A DNA stretch of 64,000 bases from Anaerolineales bacterium UBA6055 (GTDB lineage: Bacteria > Chloroflexota > Anaerolineae > Aggregatilineales > Phototrophicaceae): the NCBI GenBank assembly GCA_002428985.1, contig DIYL01000053.1:357700-421699 (forward strand), in the 5' to 3' direction. Shown in pieces: positions 25,341 to 34,600 of the stretch. Within the stretch, counting starts at the first letter, position 1. Every line of letters starts with the position of its first letter. The notes beneath the pieces are model-generated. The model searched no databases and was not told where the DNA came from. It saw only the letters and a list, made by a program, of their open reading frames with translations. The translations under genes and the position numbers were made by a program.

Positions 25341-26932
25341 CCCAACAGACTGTATTGGTCGCCACTGACCTCACACCAGAAAGTATCGACTTTTTAAATC
25401 AAGCTGACAATATTGATGTACAAACTGTAAGCCCAAAAACAGCTAATGTTCGGGATGCAATTAAAACAGCAACAGCTATCATCACCCGTGATGACTTCAA
25501 ATTAGATGCGCCATTACTTGAACATGCCAAGCAACTCAAGTTGATTGCACGGATGGCATCGGGTCTAAGCGGTATTGATGTCGAGTATGCTACCCAACGT
25601 GGCATTATTGTTATGAATACACCGGGTGTCAGCGCCGTTGCAGCAGCAGAACATACCCTCACGTTGATGTTAGCCCTCAACCGTAACCTGCCCGCAATTC
25701 ATGACAGCTTGCGCGAAGGCTGGTGGTTATTTGATCGGAAACAACAAGTCGGACATCAGTTACAGGGTAAAACCATCGGTATCATTGGGTTAGGACGCGT
25801 CGGGCAACGTGTTGCACATCTATGTATCGCGTTCGGGATGACCGTTAAAGCCTATGATCCATATATTCGGGAAGAACAAGTCACTGACCCACGTATTCAA
25901 CTGGTTGGACAAAGGGACTTACTAAAGACATCGGACTATATCAGCATTCATGTCCCTGCAACCCGTGAGACCCAACAACTCATCAATGCGGACAGCATCG
26001 CTCAAATGAAACAGAGGGCATCACTCATTAATACATCGCATGGTGGTGCAGTTAATGAAACAGCACTCGCAGATGCGATCAAAGATGGGCATCTATCAGG
26101 AGCAGCAGTGGATGTCTGGAATGAAGAACCACCGTTCAATAGCCCGCTCATTGGCATGGATAATGTGATTCATACCCCACATATCGGCGATAATACCGTC
26201 GAAGCGATGCAAGACTTATCTTTACAGGTCGTCAAACAAGTTGTTGATGCATTACAAGACAAAGACTATCGCAATGTGGTCAACATGCCCCTGCTACCCG
26301 GCTTGGATTACGATGAAATCCGCCCGTATATGCAATTAGCAGAAAGTATCGGGGCACTTCATCACATCCTTGCAAGAAGTCCGATTCGCCGTGTCGCGAT
26401 CGAGATATTTGGCGACGAGATGAACGGATTGATTAAGCCAATGACGGTCGGCATTCTAAAAGGTTTGCTTACACCGATTTTGGGTGATTCGGTCAGCTTT
26501 GTGAATGCCCCGATTTTAGCAACAGAGCGCGGTTGGCAAATCACACAGGCCAAAGGCATTAAAATCAGCGAATATAGCAATGTCATCACCTGCCAGATTA
26601 CTCTTGAAGACAACGAAGAAATTAGCATCGCTGGCACATTGCTTGACCACCATCAACCTTATATCTTGCAAGTCAACAACTATCGCATTCACTTTGTTCC
26701 ACGCGGGAATCTATTGGTGATGGGTAGTTATGACCAACCCGGTGTGATTGGCAAGGTCGGGACACTGATGGCAGATGGTGGAGTTAATATCGCAAGCTGG
26801 CATACTGGACGATCCGAACCCGGTGGCAACACATTAACTGTGCTAACATTCGATGATGCGATCCCAGCCTCACTGATGGATACCTTACGTGAACAAGAAT
26901 TTATCCGTCATGTTCATCAACTGAAGATTTAA
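25337..26932 (+). CDS. serA: D-3-phosphoglycerate dehydrogenase-like protein with ACT domain
   Basis: The 531-residue protein starts with GTG overlapping the previous stop. It has the SerA type-1 layout: substrate domain, NAD domain with GIIGLGRVGQRVA (about 148-160), an allosteric substrate-binding domain (about 310-450) and a C-terminal ACT domain (QPGVIGKVGTLMADGGVNIA). The catalytic Glu (NEEPP) and His (HTPHIG) are present. The catalytic Arg segment, usually xRG, reads LINTSHGGAVN, with His about 235 in place of Arg. The neighbouring SerB-like gene supports serine synthesis, but altered specificity is possible. Confidence 0.85.
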   Translation: MTQQTVLVATDLTPESIDFLNQADNIDVQTVSPKTANVRDAIKTATAIITRDDFKLDAPLLEHAKQLKLIARMASGLSGIDVEYATQRGIIVMNTPGVSAVAAAEHTLTLMLALNRNLPAIHDSLREGWWLFDRKQQVGHQLQGKTIGIIGLGRVGQRVAHLCIAFGMTVKAYDPYIREEQVTDPRIQLVGQRDLLKTSDYISIHVPATRETQQLINADSIAQMKQRASLINTSHGGAVNETALADAIKDGHLSGAAVDVWNEEPPFNSPLIGMDNVIHTPHIGDNTVEAMQDLSLQVVKQVVDALQDKDYRNVVNMPLLPGLDYDEIRPYMQLAESIGALHHILARSPIRRVAIEIFGDEMNGLIKPMTVGILKGLLTPILGDSVSFVNAPILATERGWQITQAKGIKISEYSNVITCQITLEDNEEISIAGTLLDHHQPYILQVNNYRIHFVPRGNLLVMGSYDQPGVIGKVGTLMADGGVNIASWHTGRSEPGGNTLTVLTFDDAIPASLMDTLREQEFIRHVHQLKI

Positions 26933-27646
26933 ATCGTTTGCCGTATCTGTGCAAACTAAATTTCGTATTTTGCAAATTATGATCGCTTGTATTCATTTAG
27001 ATATAGGCGATTTTTGTTATTGCTCTGCACTTGCACGGCAATAAAGATTTTGTGCAAGTATATTTTGTTGCCGTTTTGTTGCCAACTTATGGATTCTTGT
27101 TGCCGTTATTGTGCGTTTGTTGCCAGATTTAACCCGTATACTGCTGGATTGGGCGATTATGTTGCCATTGCCATCTATTTACATTTTCCGGCAATAAAAC
27201 TTTGATGAGTGATGCTTTTAAACAACGTAGCGTAAATGGGCTGATGAAAGGCGACTATATGGTCGCGTGAACCGACGGAAACATTGTGTTCTAAAAAATT
27301 TATAACCACAAAGATACGAAGAACACAAAGAAGGGTATGAAAGTACAGATGTAGTTAAGGATATAGCAGACTATTTTGTGTTCCTTTCAAGTTGAGTAAA
27401 TTCATTTTTATAACTCAAAAATTGACTCCACATCAATCGCCTGTGGTTAAAAACCGACAGTTTATAGGCTTAATAAACCCGCTGAAGAGGTTTTCTGCGA
27501 GTTTATTTCAGTGGACTTGGACAAGATAAGTACCTAAACAGCTTTGAGCGTTTAATGAATGGCTGGATATTTTAATTTATCAAAATTGACACAACTAGAT
27601 GGCATTGTCATAATAGTGTCGTTAGCGGTTGCACATAGGGTAATGT
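26933..27646. other. Intergenic region, no supportable gene
   Basis: About 700 bases between the SerA-like and TIR-TPR genes. It contains several TTGTTGCC/TTGCCGTT words between 27060 and 27180 and a low-complexity ACCACAAAG segment near 27303. Small open frames here lack ribosome-binding sites and recognisable domains. It may be decayed coding DNA. Confidence 0.6.
27303..27337. repeat. ACCACAAAGATACGAAGAAC-type low-complexity repeat
   Basis: A short internally repetitive run of ACAAAGA/CGAAGAA/ACAAAGAA words. Similar ACCACAAAGACAC-like sequences are common as dispersed intergenic elements in many bacterial genomes; that is recalled knowledge. I see only one copy in this window. Confidence 0.35.
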
Positions 27647-28843
27647 ATGGCAAAGCAAAATACAGTTTTTATCAGTTATCGGCGAACCAATACATGGACA
27701 GCACAGGCAGTTTATCAGTATTTATCAGCAAATGGGTATGATGTTTTTTTCGATGTCGAGAGCATCCGCACCGGCGATTGGTTAGAAACTATTCTGAGCC
27801 AAATCAAAGCGCGGGCACATTTCATCATTATCTTAACCCCCAGTGCTGTCGAACGCTTCAAAGAACCGAATGATGTCATGCGCCTTGAAATCGAAACAGC
27901 AGTTGATGAGCAGCGGAATATCATCCCGTTGATATTTGATGGATTTGAATTTTCGTCGGTAGAATATGCGCTAGTCGGCAAGTTAGCTGTCATCCCGAAA
28001 TATAATGGGTTAGAAATTCCAGCAAAATATTTCAAATCCGCTATGCAAGATTTCTGCGAGAATAAGCTTGACATTGATACTAATATCATTATTCATCCAA
28101 GCCCACCGGAATTGATGAAACAGGCTGAAATCATCCAGCAAGCGTCGAAAGCTCAACCGCCAATTGATCCGATTCAAATCCAAGCCGAAAAACTCTATGA
28201 AGAAGGGCGGAACCTGAGTCGAAATAGTACCTACGAAGAAGCAATTGAGAAATTCGATCAAGCAATTAAGCTAATGCCATCTTACACCCGCGCTTATTAC
28301 AATCGTGGGCATGTTAAGATAAACCAAAAACAGTATAGCAATGCAATTGACGATTATTCCAAAGTTATCGACTTCACTCCTACCCATGCGCGCGCTTATT
28401 ACAACCGTGGATGCGCTAAATACGATCTAACAAATTACAAAAGTGCTATTGAAGACTTTGATACAGCTATTGGTCTCAATCCTAATTATGTTTCGGCTTA
28501 CTGTGCTCGTGGGATAGCTAGAGCAAAACAAAAACAGTACCATAAAGCAATTGAAGATTTTGATACAGCCATTGATCTCAATCCTAATCTACCACTGATT
28601 TATTATAATCGTGGAAATGCTCTAGCAGATCAAAAGGAATATAGAATAGCAATAAGAGATTACTCTAAAGCTATCGATCTCAAACCTAGTTATGCTACTG
28701 CTTATCACAATCGTGGAGTTACCAAGAAGAATCTAAAAGACTATGATGGGGCAATTAGAGATTACGAAAAAGCGCTTGAACTTGACCCAAATTATGAACG
28801 TGCAAAGAAAAAGCTAGAATTAGCAAAGAAAATGCTCCAATAG
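27647..28843 (+). CDS. TIR domain protein with six TPR repeats
   Basis: The 398-residue protein has an N-terminal TIR domain (about 5-125): NTVFISYRRTNTWTAQAVYQ, YDVFFDVESIRTGDWLETIL, FIIILTPSAVERF and DVMRLEIETAVDEQRNIIPL. A Glu in RLEIETA is at the place expected of the NAD-cleaving Glu of enzymatic TIR domains. Residues about 180-385 contain six tetratricopeptide repeats of 34 residues with the AYYNRG/AIxDYxKAI consensus, then a short basic end. Such proteins may sense a partner through the TPRs and act by NAD hydrolysis. No obvious second component lies beside it. A signalling rather than defence role is possible. Confidence 0.85.
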   Translation: MAKQNTVFISYRRTNTWTAQAVYQYLSANGYDVFFDVESIRTGDWLETILSQIKARAHFIIILTPSAVERFKEPNDVMRLEIETAVDEQRNIIPLIFDGFEFSSVEYALVGKLAVIPKYNGLEIPAKYFKSAMQDFCENKLDIDTNIIIHPSPPELMKQAEIIQQASKAQPPIDPIQIQAEKLYEEGRNLSRNSTYEEAIEKFDQAIKLMPSYTRAYYNRGHVKINQKQYSNAIDDYSKVIDFTPTHARAYYNRGCAKYDLTNYKSAIEDFDTAIGLNPNYVSAYCARGIARAKQKQYHKAIEDFDTAIDLNPNLPLIYYNRGNALADQKEYRIAIRDYSKAIDLKPSYATAYHNRGVTKKNLKDYDGAIRDYEKALELDPNYERAKKKLELAKKMLQ

Positions 28844-28940
28844 CCATTTATTAACACAACATGCACAAACCCTAACTTGCCATATCCCCCCTTTTTCGGT
28901 CACACTAGAGGTTGAGAACAATCGTTAATCAATTTTTGGC

Positions 28941-28961
28941 GGGCGCGCAGAAGCACGTCCC
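28941..28961. repeat. Dispersed small hairpin, copy 4
   Basis: GGGCGCGC faces GCACGTCCC over a four-base loop with one bulge and one G-T pair, followed by TATG. It lies between the TIR-TPR and lipoprotein genes. Confidence 0.4.
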
Positions 28962-29005
28962 TATGATAATTATCATGTTTACTTGATAAGTAGAAAGAGA
29001 CCCCT

Positions 29006-29638
29006 ATGCGATTGATGTTATCGCTTATTATCTTGAGTTTAATTTTGGTGGCGTGTGGTACTGGAGACCCCACGGCGACTCCGAGTGTGTTCAGCGATCC
29101 CTTGCCGGATGCGTCTGACTTAACGGCGACACCCAACGATTTTGAAGAGCGCGAGTTAGCCACAGAAGAAGTTGGTGTGCTCGTTACACCACAGACCAAT
29201 GTCGAGCAAGGTCAAGCACCATTACCGGGTACGCTTGCCTTTGATGATTCCGAAGATGATGAAAACTTTAACGAGCCGTTTGATCGGGTTATCTTCCGGC
29301 GACATGGGGGTGGTCCAACTGCGGTTGCCTTCCGTCTAGAGCTGTATCAAGATGGATCCTATGAAATCAACAATGAATTCACCGGACAAGTTGACCCAAG
29401 TGTCATCACCAATGTCGATACACTCATCAAAGAGTTGCGCTTCTTCTCAATTAACACGCCGATGTTAGGACCGGGCGGTGACGACACCAATTATCGCTAT
29501 GACATCACCGTGGAACGAGCCGGCGACGAACTGACGATTAATGCCGAAGATGGATTTATTCCACAACCCTTCCAGCGATTAATTGCGACATTAGTTAGCA
29601 TATACATCGGTATTGCCGATACAATTGGCTTAGAGTAA
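29006..29638 (+). CDS. Secreted lipoprotein of unknown function
   Basis: A 210-residue protein with a lipoprotein signal peptide: MRLMLSLIILSLILVACGTG, with lipobox LVAC and lipidated Cys about 17. A Thr/Pro/Asp-rich linker (about 20-90) follows. The folded part from about 93 (FDRVIFRRHGGGPTAVAFRL then ELYQDGSYEI) resembles a small beta-rich domain seen in cell-surface lipoproteins with a protease-inhibitor-like or DUF6438-like look. No enzymatic motif is visible. It would sit on the outer face of the cytoplasmic membrane. Confidence 0.75.
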   Translation: MRLMLSLIILSLILVACGTGDPTATPSVFSDPLPDASDLTATPNDFEERELATEEVGVLVTPQTNVEQGQAPLPGTLAFDDSEDDENFNEPFDRVIFRRHGGGPTAVAFRLELYQDGSYEINNEFTGQVDPSVITNVDTLIKELRFFSINTPMLGPGGDDTNYRYDITVERAGDELTINAEDGFIPQPFQRLIATLVSIYIGIADTIGLE

Positions 29639-29657
29639 GCCATCTAGAATGATACGC

Positions 29658-29679
29658 GGGAGTACAAACGGGTACTCCC
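29658..29679. repeat. Dispersed small hairpin, copy 5
   Basis: GGGAGTAC and GTACTCCC pair perfectly over a six-base loop, followed by CTACA. It lies between convergent lipoprotein and membrane-protein genes and could also end transcription. Confidence 0.55.
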
Positions 29680-29691
29680 CTACAGTTCCAA

Positions 29692-30162
29692 TTAATCAGA
29701 ATCTCGACACATCAGATTGATGATGTCATTGCGTAGACGATGTTGGCTATATGCCATCCCACCGATTAACACTAGCAAAAAACCACCCACAAATAATGCC
29801 AGTACCCCAAACATAGTTTCACCGATAAGTTCGTTATCCAAGATTTCGGCAAGTGTCATCATGACCACCAGCAGCAATAATCCACCAACTAATTTCAGAT
29901 TATCAAATGAGCGCTCGACACCGATTTCAGCAATGATGCGAGTGAAATCGTCATCAATGGGCTGAAACTTTCCCTGTATCCATAAAGCGATTTGTCCCCT
30001 TCCACCAAAACGCACAGTGAACACATCTTGATCCACAAACACCTGATACGGCGCTGTTAATGTGGGTTTGAAGCCCTGTATTTGTATTTGACACTCTTTT
30101 AGCGTCAATGGCTGAACACAATTGACATTCCGGACAAATATCAGCGCTTCAGGAGTTCGCAT
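29692..30162 (-). CDS. Small membrane protein in the uvrC transcript
   Basis: The 156-residue protein has a soluble N-terminal part of about 85 residues and two transmembrane segments (LVGGLLLLVVMMTLAEI and GVLALFVGGFLLVLIGGMAY), then a short basic tail. I recognise no family. Its start lies three bases after the uvrC stop, so it is cotranscribed with uvrC, but no repair function follows from that. Confidence 0.7.
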   Translation of the reverse strand: MRTPEALIFVRNVNCVQPLTLKECQIQIQGFKPTLTAPYQVFVDQDVFTVRFGGRGQIALWIQGKFQPIDDDFTRIIAEIGVERSFDNLKLVGGLLLLVVMMTLAEILDNELIGETMFGVLALFVGGFLLVLIGGMAYSQHRLRNDIINLMCRDSD

Positions 30163-30165
30163 GAG

Positions 30166-32052
30166 TTAATCCAGATGACTTTTGATCGACAATGCCACTT
30201 CTTTGCTGATGCCACCAACTTTGGCAAGTTCATCAATGCTAGCATTTTTAATCGCATCAATTGAATTGTCGAAATGCTTGAGCAATGCCTTGCGGCGTTT
30301 CGGTCCAACACCGGGTACAGTCTCAAGCTTACTCGCCATACCCATTTTTGTCCGTCGTTTGCGATGCGCGGTAATTGCGAAACGATGGGCTTCATCACGC
30401 ACCCGTTGAATCAGGTAGAGGGCTTCGCTACGTCGTGGCAATAATACCGATGTCGCACGGGTTGGCATAAAGACCTCTTCAATGCGTTTTGCCAGTGATG
30501 CCAACGGAACACGTCCAACAAGATCAAATTCTTCAAGAACTTCTTTAGCGACATTCAATTGCCCTTTACCACCATCAATCAAGAGTAGATCAGGTAAAAG
30601 TCGCCATGTTTCGTCTTTATCTTTGCCATCTGGTGATAAAGACTCATCTGCTTCAACTGCATTTTTCCAACGCATAAAGCGGCGGGTTAGTGCCTCACGC
30701 ATCGATTGATAATCATCCGAGCCTTCGTGCATCACAGTGCGGATATTAAAGCGACGGTATTCACTTTTACGGGGCGCACCACGCACAAACACAACCCGAC
30801 TGGCGACAATCGCAGTCCCCTGTGTAGTGCTGATGTCGTAACATTCGATGCGATTGGGGATGCGTGGTAAATTCAGCGCTTCCTGCAATTCAGACATAGC
30901 GGTTTCGTGTTTGGTGGTATCCGCTTCGTATTGAGCGCGCATCATTTGCAGACTTTCGACCGCATTTTCTTGTGCTAGCCCCACCAGTTTACGTTTATCC
31001 CCGCGTTGCGGTACATGAATCGTCACTTTTGAGCTTTTGCGTTTATCGCTGAGCCATCGTTCAAGGATTCGTGCTTCTTCGACTTCATTCGGTAAGATTA
31101 ACTCGCGCGGGATGTTATCAGTATTGGCATAAAATTGGCTGATGAATTGTTCGAGTACAGCTTCATCGGTTTCATCCTCTGTATTATCAACCATCCGCGA
31201 ATCACTACCAATCAATTTGCCGTTGCGAATAAACATGATCTGAACAGTTGCATCGCGGTCTTCACGGGCAAGTGCAATGACATCATGATCTGTCATATTT
31301 TTGCCGACCGCTTTGTGTTTATTTGTGATGAAATCAATGGCTTTGAGTTGATCGCGAATCGCAGCAGCTTTCTCAAAATTGAGATCTTCCGATGCTTTCA
31401 TCATTTTATCAGTCAGTCGTTTTTGGACGTCTTCGGCTTTACCACCGAGCACATCCATCAACTCTTGTATCATCGCCCGATATTCGTCACGATTAACCGC
31501 ACCAATACACGGAGCATTACAGAGCTTGATATCATAGAATAAGCAAGCACGGTCATCTTTCCCGTCAATGTCACGATCACATGTGAGATACGGGAAAGCG
31601 CGACGCAACACCCGTAACGTATTTTGGACTGCCCACATCGCAGAATAAGGTCCGAAATAACGGGCACCATCATTTTCGACCCGTCGTGTCGTCTCGACTT
31701 TAGGGAAGGCATCTTGCCATGTCACCCGAATATAGGGATAGCGTTTGTCGTCTTTGAGGGAGATGTTGTAGCGCGGTTTGTGCTTTTTAATCAGTGTTTC
31801 TTCAAGAATGAGCGCCTTTAGTTCATTCTCAGCAATGATGAAATCTATATCATCAACACTGTCACGCATTTGCAATGTTTTGGGACGGCCATCAGCATTG
31901 GTGGTGAAGTAACTGCGGACGCGGTTGCGTAAACGCTTAGCTTTACCCACATAAATAATTTTGCCCTTCTTATTCTTCATCAGATATACGCCGGGCTTCG
32001 TCGGCAAATTTTTGAGGATCGTTTCAATATGTTCGGGTTTTTGGTAGTCCAT
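30166..32052 (-). CDS. uvrC: UvrABC system protein C
   Basis: The 628-residue protein is UvrC, the dual-incision nuclease of nucleotide excision repair. The N-terminal GIY-YIG domain reads KPGVYLMKNKKGKIIYVGKA then KRLRNRVRSYF (about 17-48). A UvrB-contact helix pair lies near 205-240 (MMKASEDLNFEKAAAIRDQL). The C-terminal RNase H-like nuclease has CYDISTTQGT and LLLIDGGKGQLNVA. Tandem helix-hairpin-helix motifs end the protein (LETVPGVGPKRRKALLKHF, VGGISKEVALSI). Length is normal. The small membrane-protein gene follows after three bases. Confidence 0.97.
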   Translation of the reverse strand: MDYQKPEHIETILKNLPTKPGVYLMKNKKGKIIYVGKAKRLRNRVRSYFTTNADGRPKTLQMRDSVDDIDFIIAENELKALILEETLIKKHKPRYNISLKDDKRYPYIRVTWQDAFPKVETTRRVENDGARYFGPYSAMWAVQNTLRVLRRAFPYLTCDRDIDGKDDRACLFYDIKLCNAPCIGAVNRDEYRAMIQELMDVLGGKAEDVQKRLTDKMMKASEDLNFEKAAAIRDQLKAIDFITNKHKAVGKNMTDHDVIALAREDRDATVQIMFIRNGKLIGSDSRMVDNTEDETDEAVLEQFISQFYANTDNIPRELILPNEVEEARILERWLSDKRKSSKVTIHVPQRGDKRKLVGLAQENAVESLQMMRAQYEADTTKHETAMSELQEALNLPRIPNRIECYDISTTQGTAIVASRVVFVRGAPRKSEYRRFNIRTVMHEGSDDYQSMREALTRRFMRWKNAVEADESLSPDGKDKDETWRLLPDLLLIDGGKGQLNVAKEVLEEFDLVGRVPLASLAKRIEEVFMPTRATSVLLPRRSEALYLIQRVRDEAHRFAITAHRKRRTKMGMASKLETVPGVGPKRRKALLKHFDNSIDAIKNASIDELAKVGGISKEVALSIKSHLD

Positions 32053-32194
32053 AGATCATCGGTTTGTTTTTTATCGGAAATATGTTCTATTTTAGCATGG
32101 ATATGCAAGATTGGGATAAGTAGTTGGTCAATATGATTGCAACATGATTCAATATTCTTCGTATAAACGACAAAGACATTAACGGAAAAAGACT

Positions 32195-32782
32195 ATGCTT
32201 GCTTTACTTGACTTTGATGAATTCCATGATGTATTACTCGATGCAACCCGTGATTTGTTGGTGCATGTCCGGCAAGAATACGAAAACAGACAATTATATG
32301 CATTTTACCTGTTTCATGATCCATTGTGGGGGTTTATTGTGCCGAGGATGTCAATTGAAGGTGGCATCAAACCTTTGCCAAAGCTAGGATATGTCATCAA
32401 ACAAGCAATTAATCTGGCGTTACGAACAGCTAGTGCGCAACCCAAGATTCAAACAGACCAACATCCACATGATTTTAATGTTGCCCATCGGGTTGGACGT
32501 GAGTATTTTGAAGATGTGAATATGTGGTTACTTCGGGCGCAATTTTATCGAGTGACATTTAATCATAAACAGATGCAACAATATCATCGGACGATGACCG
32601 CCATTGCTATTGATGCATTACAAGCGTTAGATAAACGCGGACTTTTTGGTGATGAAACTCAGCGACAAGATACGGTCGTTAATTTGGTAATGCTGAAAGA
32701 CCCCGACAGAGAATGGATTCACACCGCACGTGAACTCAACCCACCAGAGGTCTATCAGCGTTGGATTAAGGAAATGGGCTAA
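32195..32782 (+). CDS. Hypothetical protein
   Basis: The 195-residue soluble protein begins LALLDFDEFHDVLLDATRDL then LVHVRQEYENRQLYAFYLFHDPLWGFIVP. The helix-then-strand layout with YAFYLFHDP is reminiscent of DUF4303-type proteins that occur near immunity and toxin genes, but I cannot confirm this. No catalytic motif is seen. Its 3' end overlaps the convergent SLATT-like gene by four bases. It is expressed from its own promoter, divergent from uvrC. Confidence 0.6.
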   Translation: MLALLDFDEFHDVLLDATRDLLVHVRQEYENRQLYAFYLFHDPLWGFIVPRMSIEGGIKPLPKLGYVIKQAINLALRTASAQPKIQTDQHPHDFNVAHRVGREYFEDVNMWLLRAQFYRVTFNHKQMQQYHRTMTAIAIDALQALDKRGLFGDETQRQDTVVNLVMLKDPDREWIHTARELNPPEVYQRWIKEMG

Positions 32783-34440
32783 TTTGATCCAGTTGGCGGT
32801 ACGCTTGGGTTATTACCCTGTGCGTTCGCAGAATCACCTTCTCCGGTCGGTGTTTCATTTAGATCACCACTTTTGTTTTGCAAGCCATCAGTTTTATCGC
32901 CATTGGACGCAGTCTCTTCCGAACCATCTTCGTTCTCTTTTTTCTTCGGCAACCATTCTTTAGGTATGTATAGATTACCTGTACCGCTACGGAAGGTCTC
33001 GCTGATGCTAGAATCAACCTGCGAGAGAGCATCAATTGCTTGTCGGCGCCAGAGTTTTCCCTCTTGATGGAAAATATCTTCAAAGTCACTAACAAGATCG
33101 GCTGGATTTACCTGTATTGTCAGTTCATTTTCTTGCTGAGGTTCGGCAGAGTCATCAGGATTGTCTTCTTTCTGTATCCTGCTTTTATCATTTTGCCATT
33201 CAGAGACACGATCAATAAGATCATTTGCAGTACGATAATATAACAAGTAGGTTCGACCCGATAATCTCAGGTTTGCCAAAGCAGCAACTGTCACAGCCCC
33301 AGATGTTGTCACTGCAATCCATGCTTCTTCTCCAAGAAATGCCAGTAGAGCCCCAGCACCGCCAATAATTAAACCGACAATTTGCCAATCTCGCATCCCT
33401 TTAAATTCAGAATGAGATTTACGTGTATACCAATTATACATAGGGTACACACGATATTTGAGATATTTGTCAAATCCCATTTTAGTAAAGCCGTCGTCAT
33501 GATCATCTTCAGACGTATTAATAAAACGTGCTTTGGCAAGTTTTGCTTTCAAGTCAGCATCGGACATTGTGTTTGGTGGTTCAAAAACATTTATCGGTAC
33601 AATATCTTCTTTGACAACTTTTTCATCTTTATCCGGAAGAAAGCCTGTTTCTTCAATTATGTTTAAGTGTTTGAGAAGAAGGTCATTACGCTTATCAGAT
33701 TCTACGTTGGCATATGCACCAGCAGTGAAGCGATAGAGATATGTCTCACGCCGGATTGCTTCTGCAATTGAACGATATTGTACCCATAGCGTACTAGGTA
33801 CAAACCGAGTGGCATATGCAAGAATTCCTGTAGACAATAACGGTAGGATAAATAATACTAATCGTCCCATCTGTATTACACTTACCGAACTAATCTGCCT
33901 AATTATTACAAAAATGACAAGTATTTGTATGATTATTGAGACTATAAGTATCCCATATATCATTCTGTTCGAAAAACGTTGTTTATCGTCTGTTTCATCA
34001 GTTAAAGCCACCAAATTTTCGAATTGCTGAGGGTCATCATTACTTGACGAGTTGACACGACTTCCATTGGAAGGTTCTGACTCATTTTGTGCTACTTGAC
34101 TATTTTTATCTTGTATACGTTTACGCCAACGTTTCCATGATTCATAACCTACTGGTAAAACTATAAGTAATGGTAAAAGCATCACAATGAACGGGTAAAC
34201 ACTATCGAAATTTTGTGATCGTGAGGACGTAATAAAGCCAACAGCAACTGCTAGAAAACTGGCAAAAAAGCTCAAAATTAAGACAAATGCGCGCAGATTG
34301 GTATGTGTTTGTTTTAAACGCAACGCAGCACGATCATATCGAATCCACGTTTGCCATGCGCGTTTGAGCATTGGATCGAGTTCTGGAGTTGTTTGATTTA
34401 CATTGGTATCTTGATCTGATTGTATATGATTTTCTGACAT
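32779..34440 (-). CDS. SLATT-like multi-pass membrane protein
   Basis: I start it at ATG 34440 (MSENHIQSDQDTN), giving about 553 residues; an upstream ATG at 34524 adds 28 residues. Two similar units are visible. Each has a Trp/Tyr-rich helix, a two-helix membrane hairpin and a following Tyr-rich helix: WQTWIRYDRAALRLKQTHTN then AFVLILSFFASFLAVAVGF; YNWYTRKSHSEFKGMRDWQI then GLIIGGAGALLAFLG; RTYLLYYRTANDLIDRVSEW. This layout resembles SLATT/DUF4231 domains, proposed pore-forming effectors in nucleotide-signalled conflict systems. The C-terminal 60 residues are a low-complexity acidic Gly/Asn tail. No nucleotidyltransferase gene lies nearby, so a defence role is open. Confidence 0.55.
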   Translation of the reverse strand: MSENHIQSDQDTNVNQTTPELDPMLKRAWQTWIRYDRAALRLKQTHTNLRAFVLILSFFASFLAVAVGFITSSRSQNFDSVYPFIVMLLPLLIVLPVGYESWKRWRKRIQDKNSQVAQNESEPSNGSRVNSSSNDDPQQFENLVALTDETDDKQRFSNRMIYGILIVSIIIQILVIFVIIRQISSVSVIQMGRLVLFILPLLSTGILAYATRFVPSTLWVQYRSIAEAIRRETYLYRFTAGAYANVESDKRNDLLLKHLNIIEETGFLPDKDEKVVKEDIVPINVFEPPNTMSDADLKAKLAKARFINTSEDDHDDGFTKMGFDKYLKYRVYPMYNWYTRKSHSEFKGMRDWQIVGLIIGGAGALLAFLGEEAWIAVTTSGAVTVAALANLRLSGRTYLLYYRTANDLIDRVSEWQNDKSRIQKEDNPDDSAEPQQENELTIQVNPADLVSDFEDIFHQEGKLWRRQAIDALSQVDSSISETFRSGTGNLYIPKEWLPKKKENEDGSEETASNGDKTDGLQNKSGDLNETPTGEGDSANAQGNNPSVPPTGSN

Positions 34441-34600
34441 CCTAATTTGCCTATGAATAATAAAATAAGTGACTATCATTATATCACAAATAGCCACTTT
34501 ATGATCTATTATCCAACCAAACATATTACAAATAGCATTGAGGGTTTGTAATGATAGAATTCATCACAATACAATGTTTATGATTCGGCTAGGCATTTTC

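Noticed and set aside
26990..27205. 72-residue Cys-rich frame (27 kb gap)
   Set aside because: It comes from repeated TTGTTGCC words, has no ribosome-binding site and resembles no protein I know.
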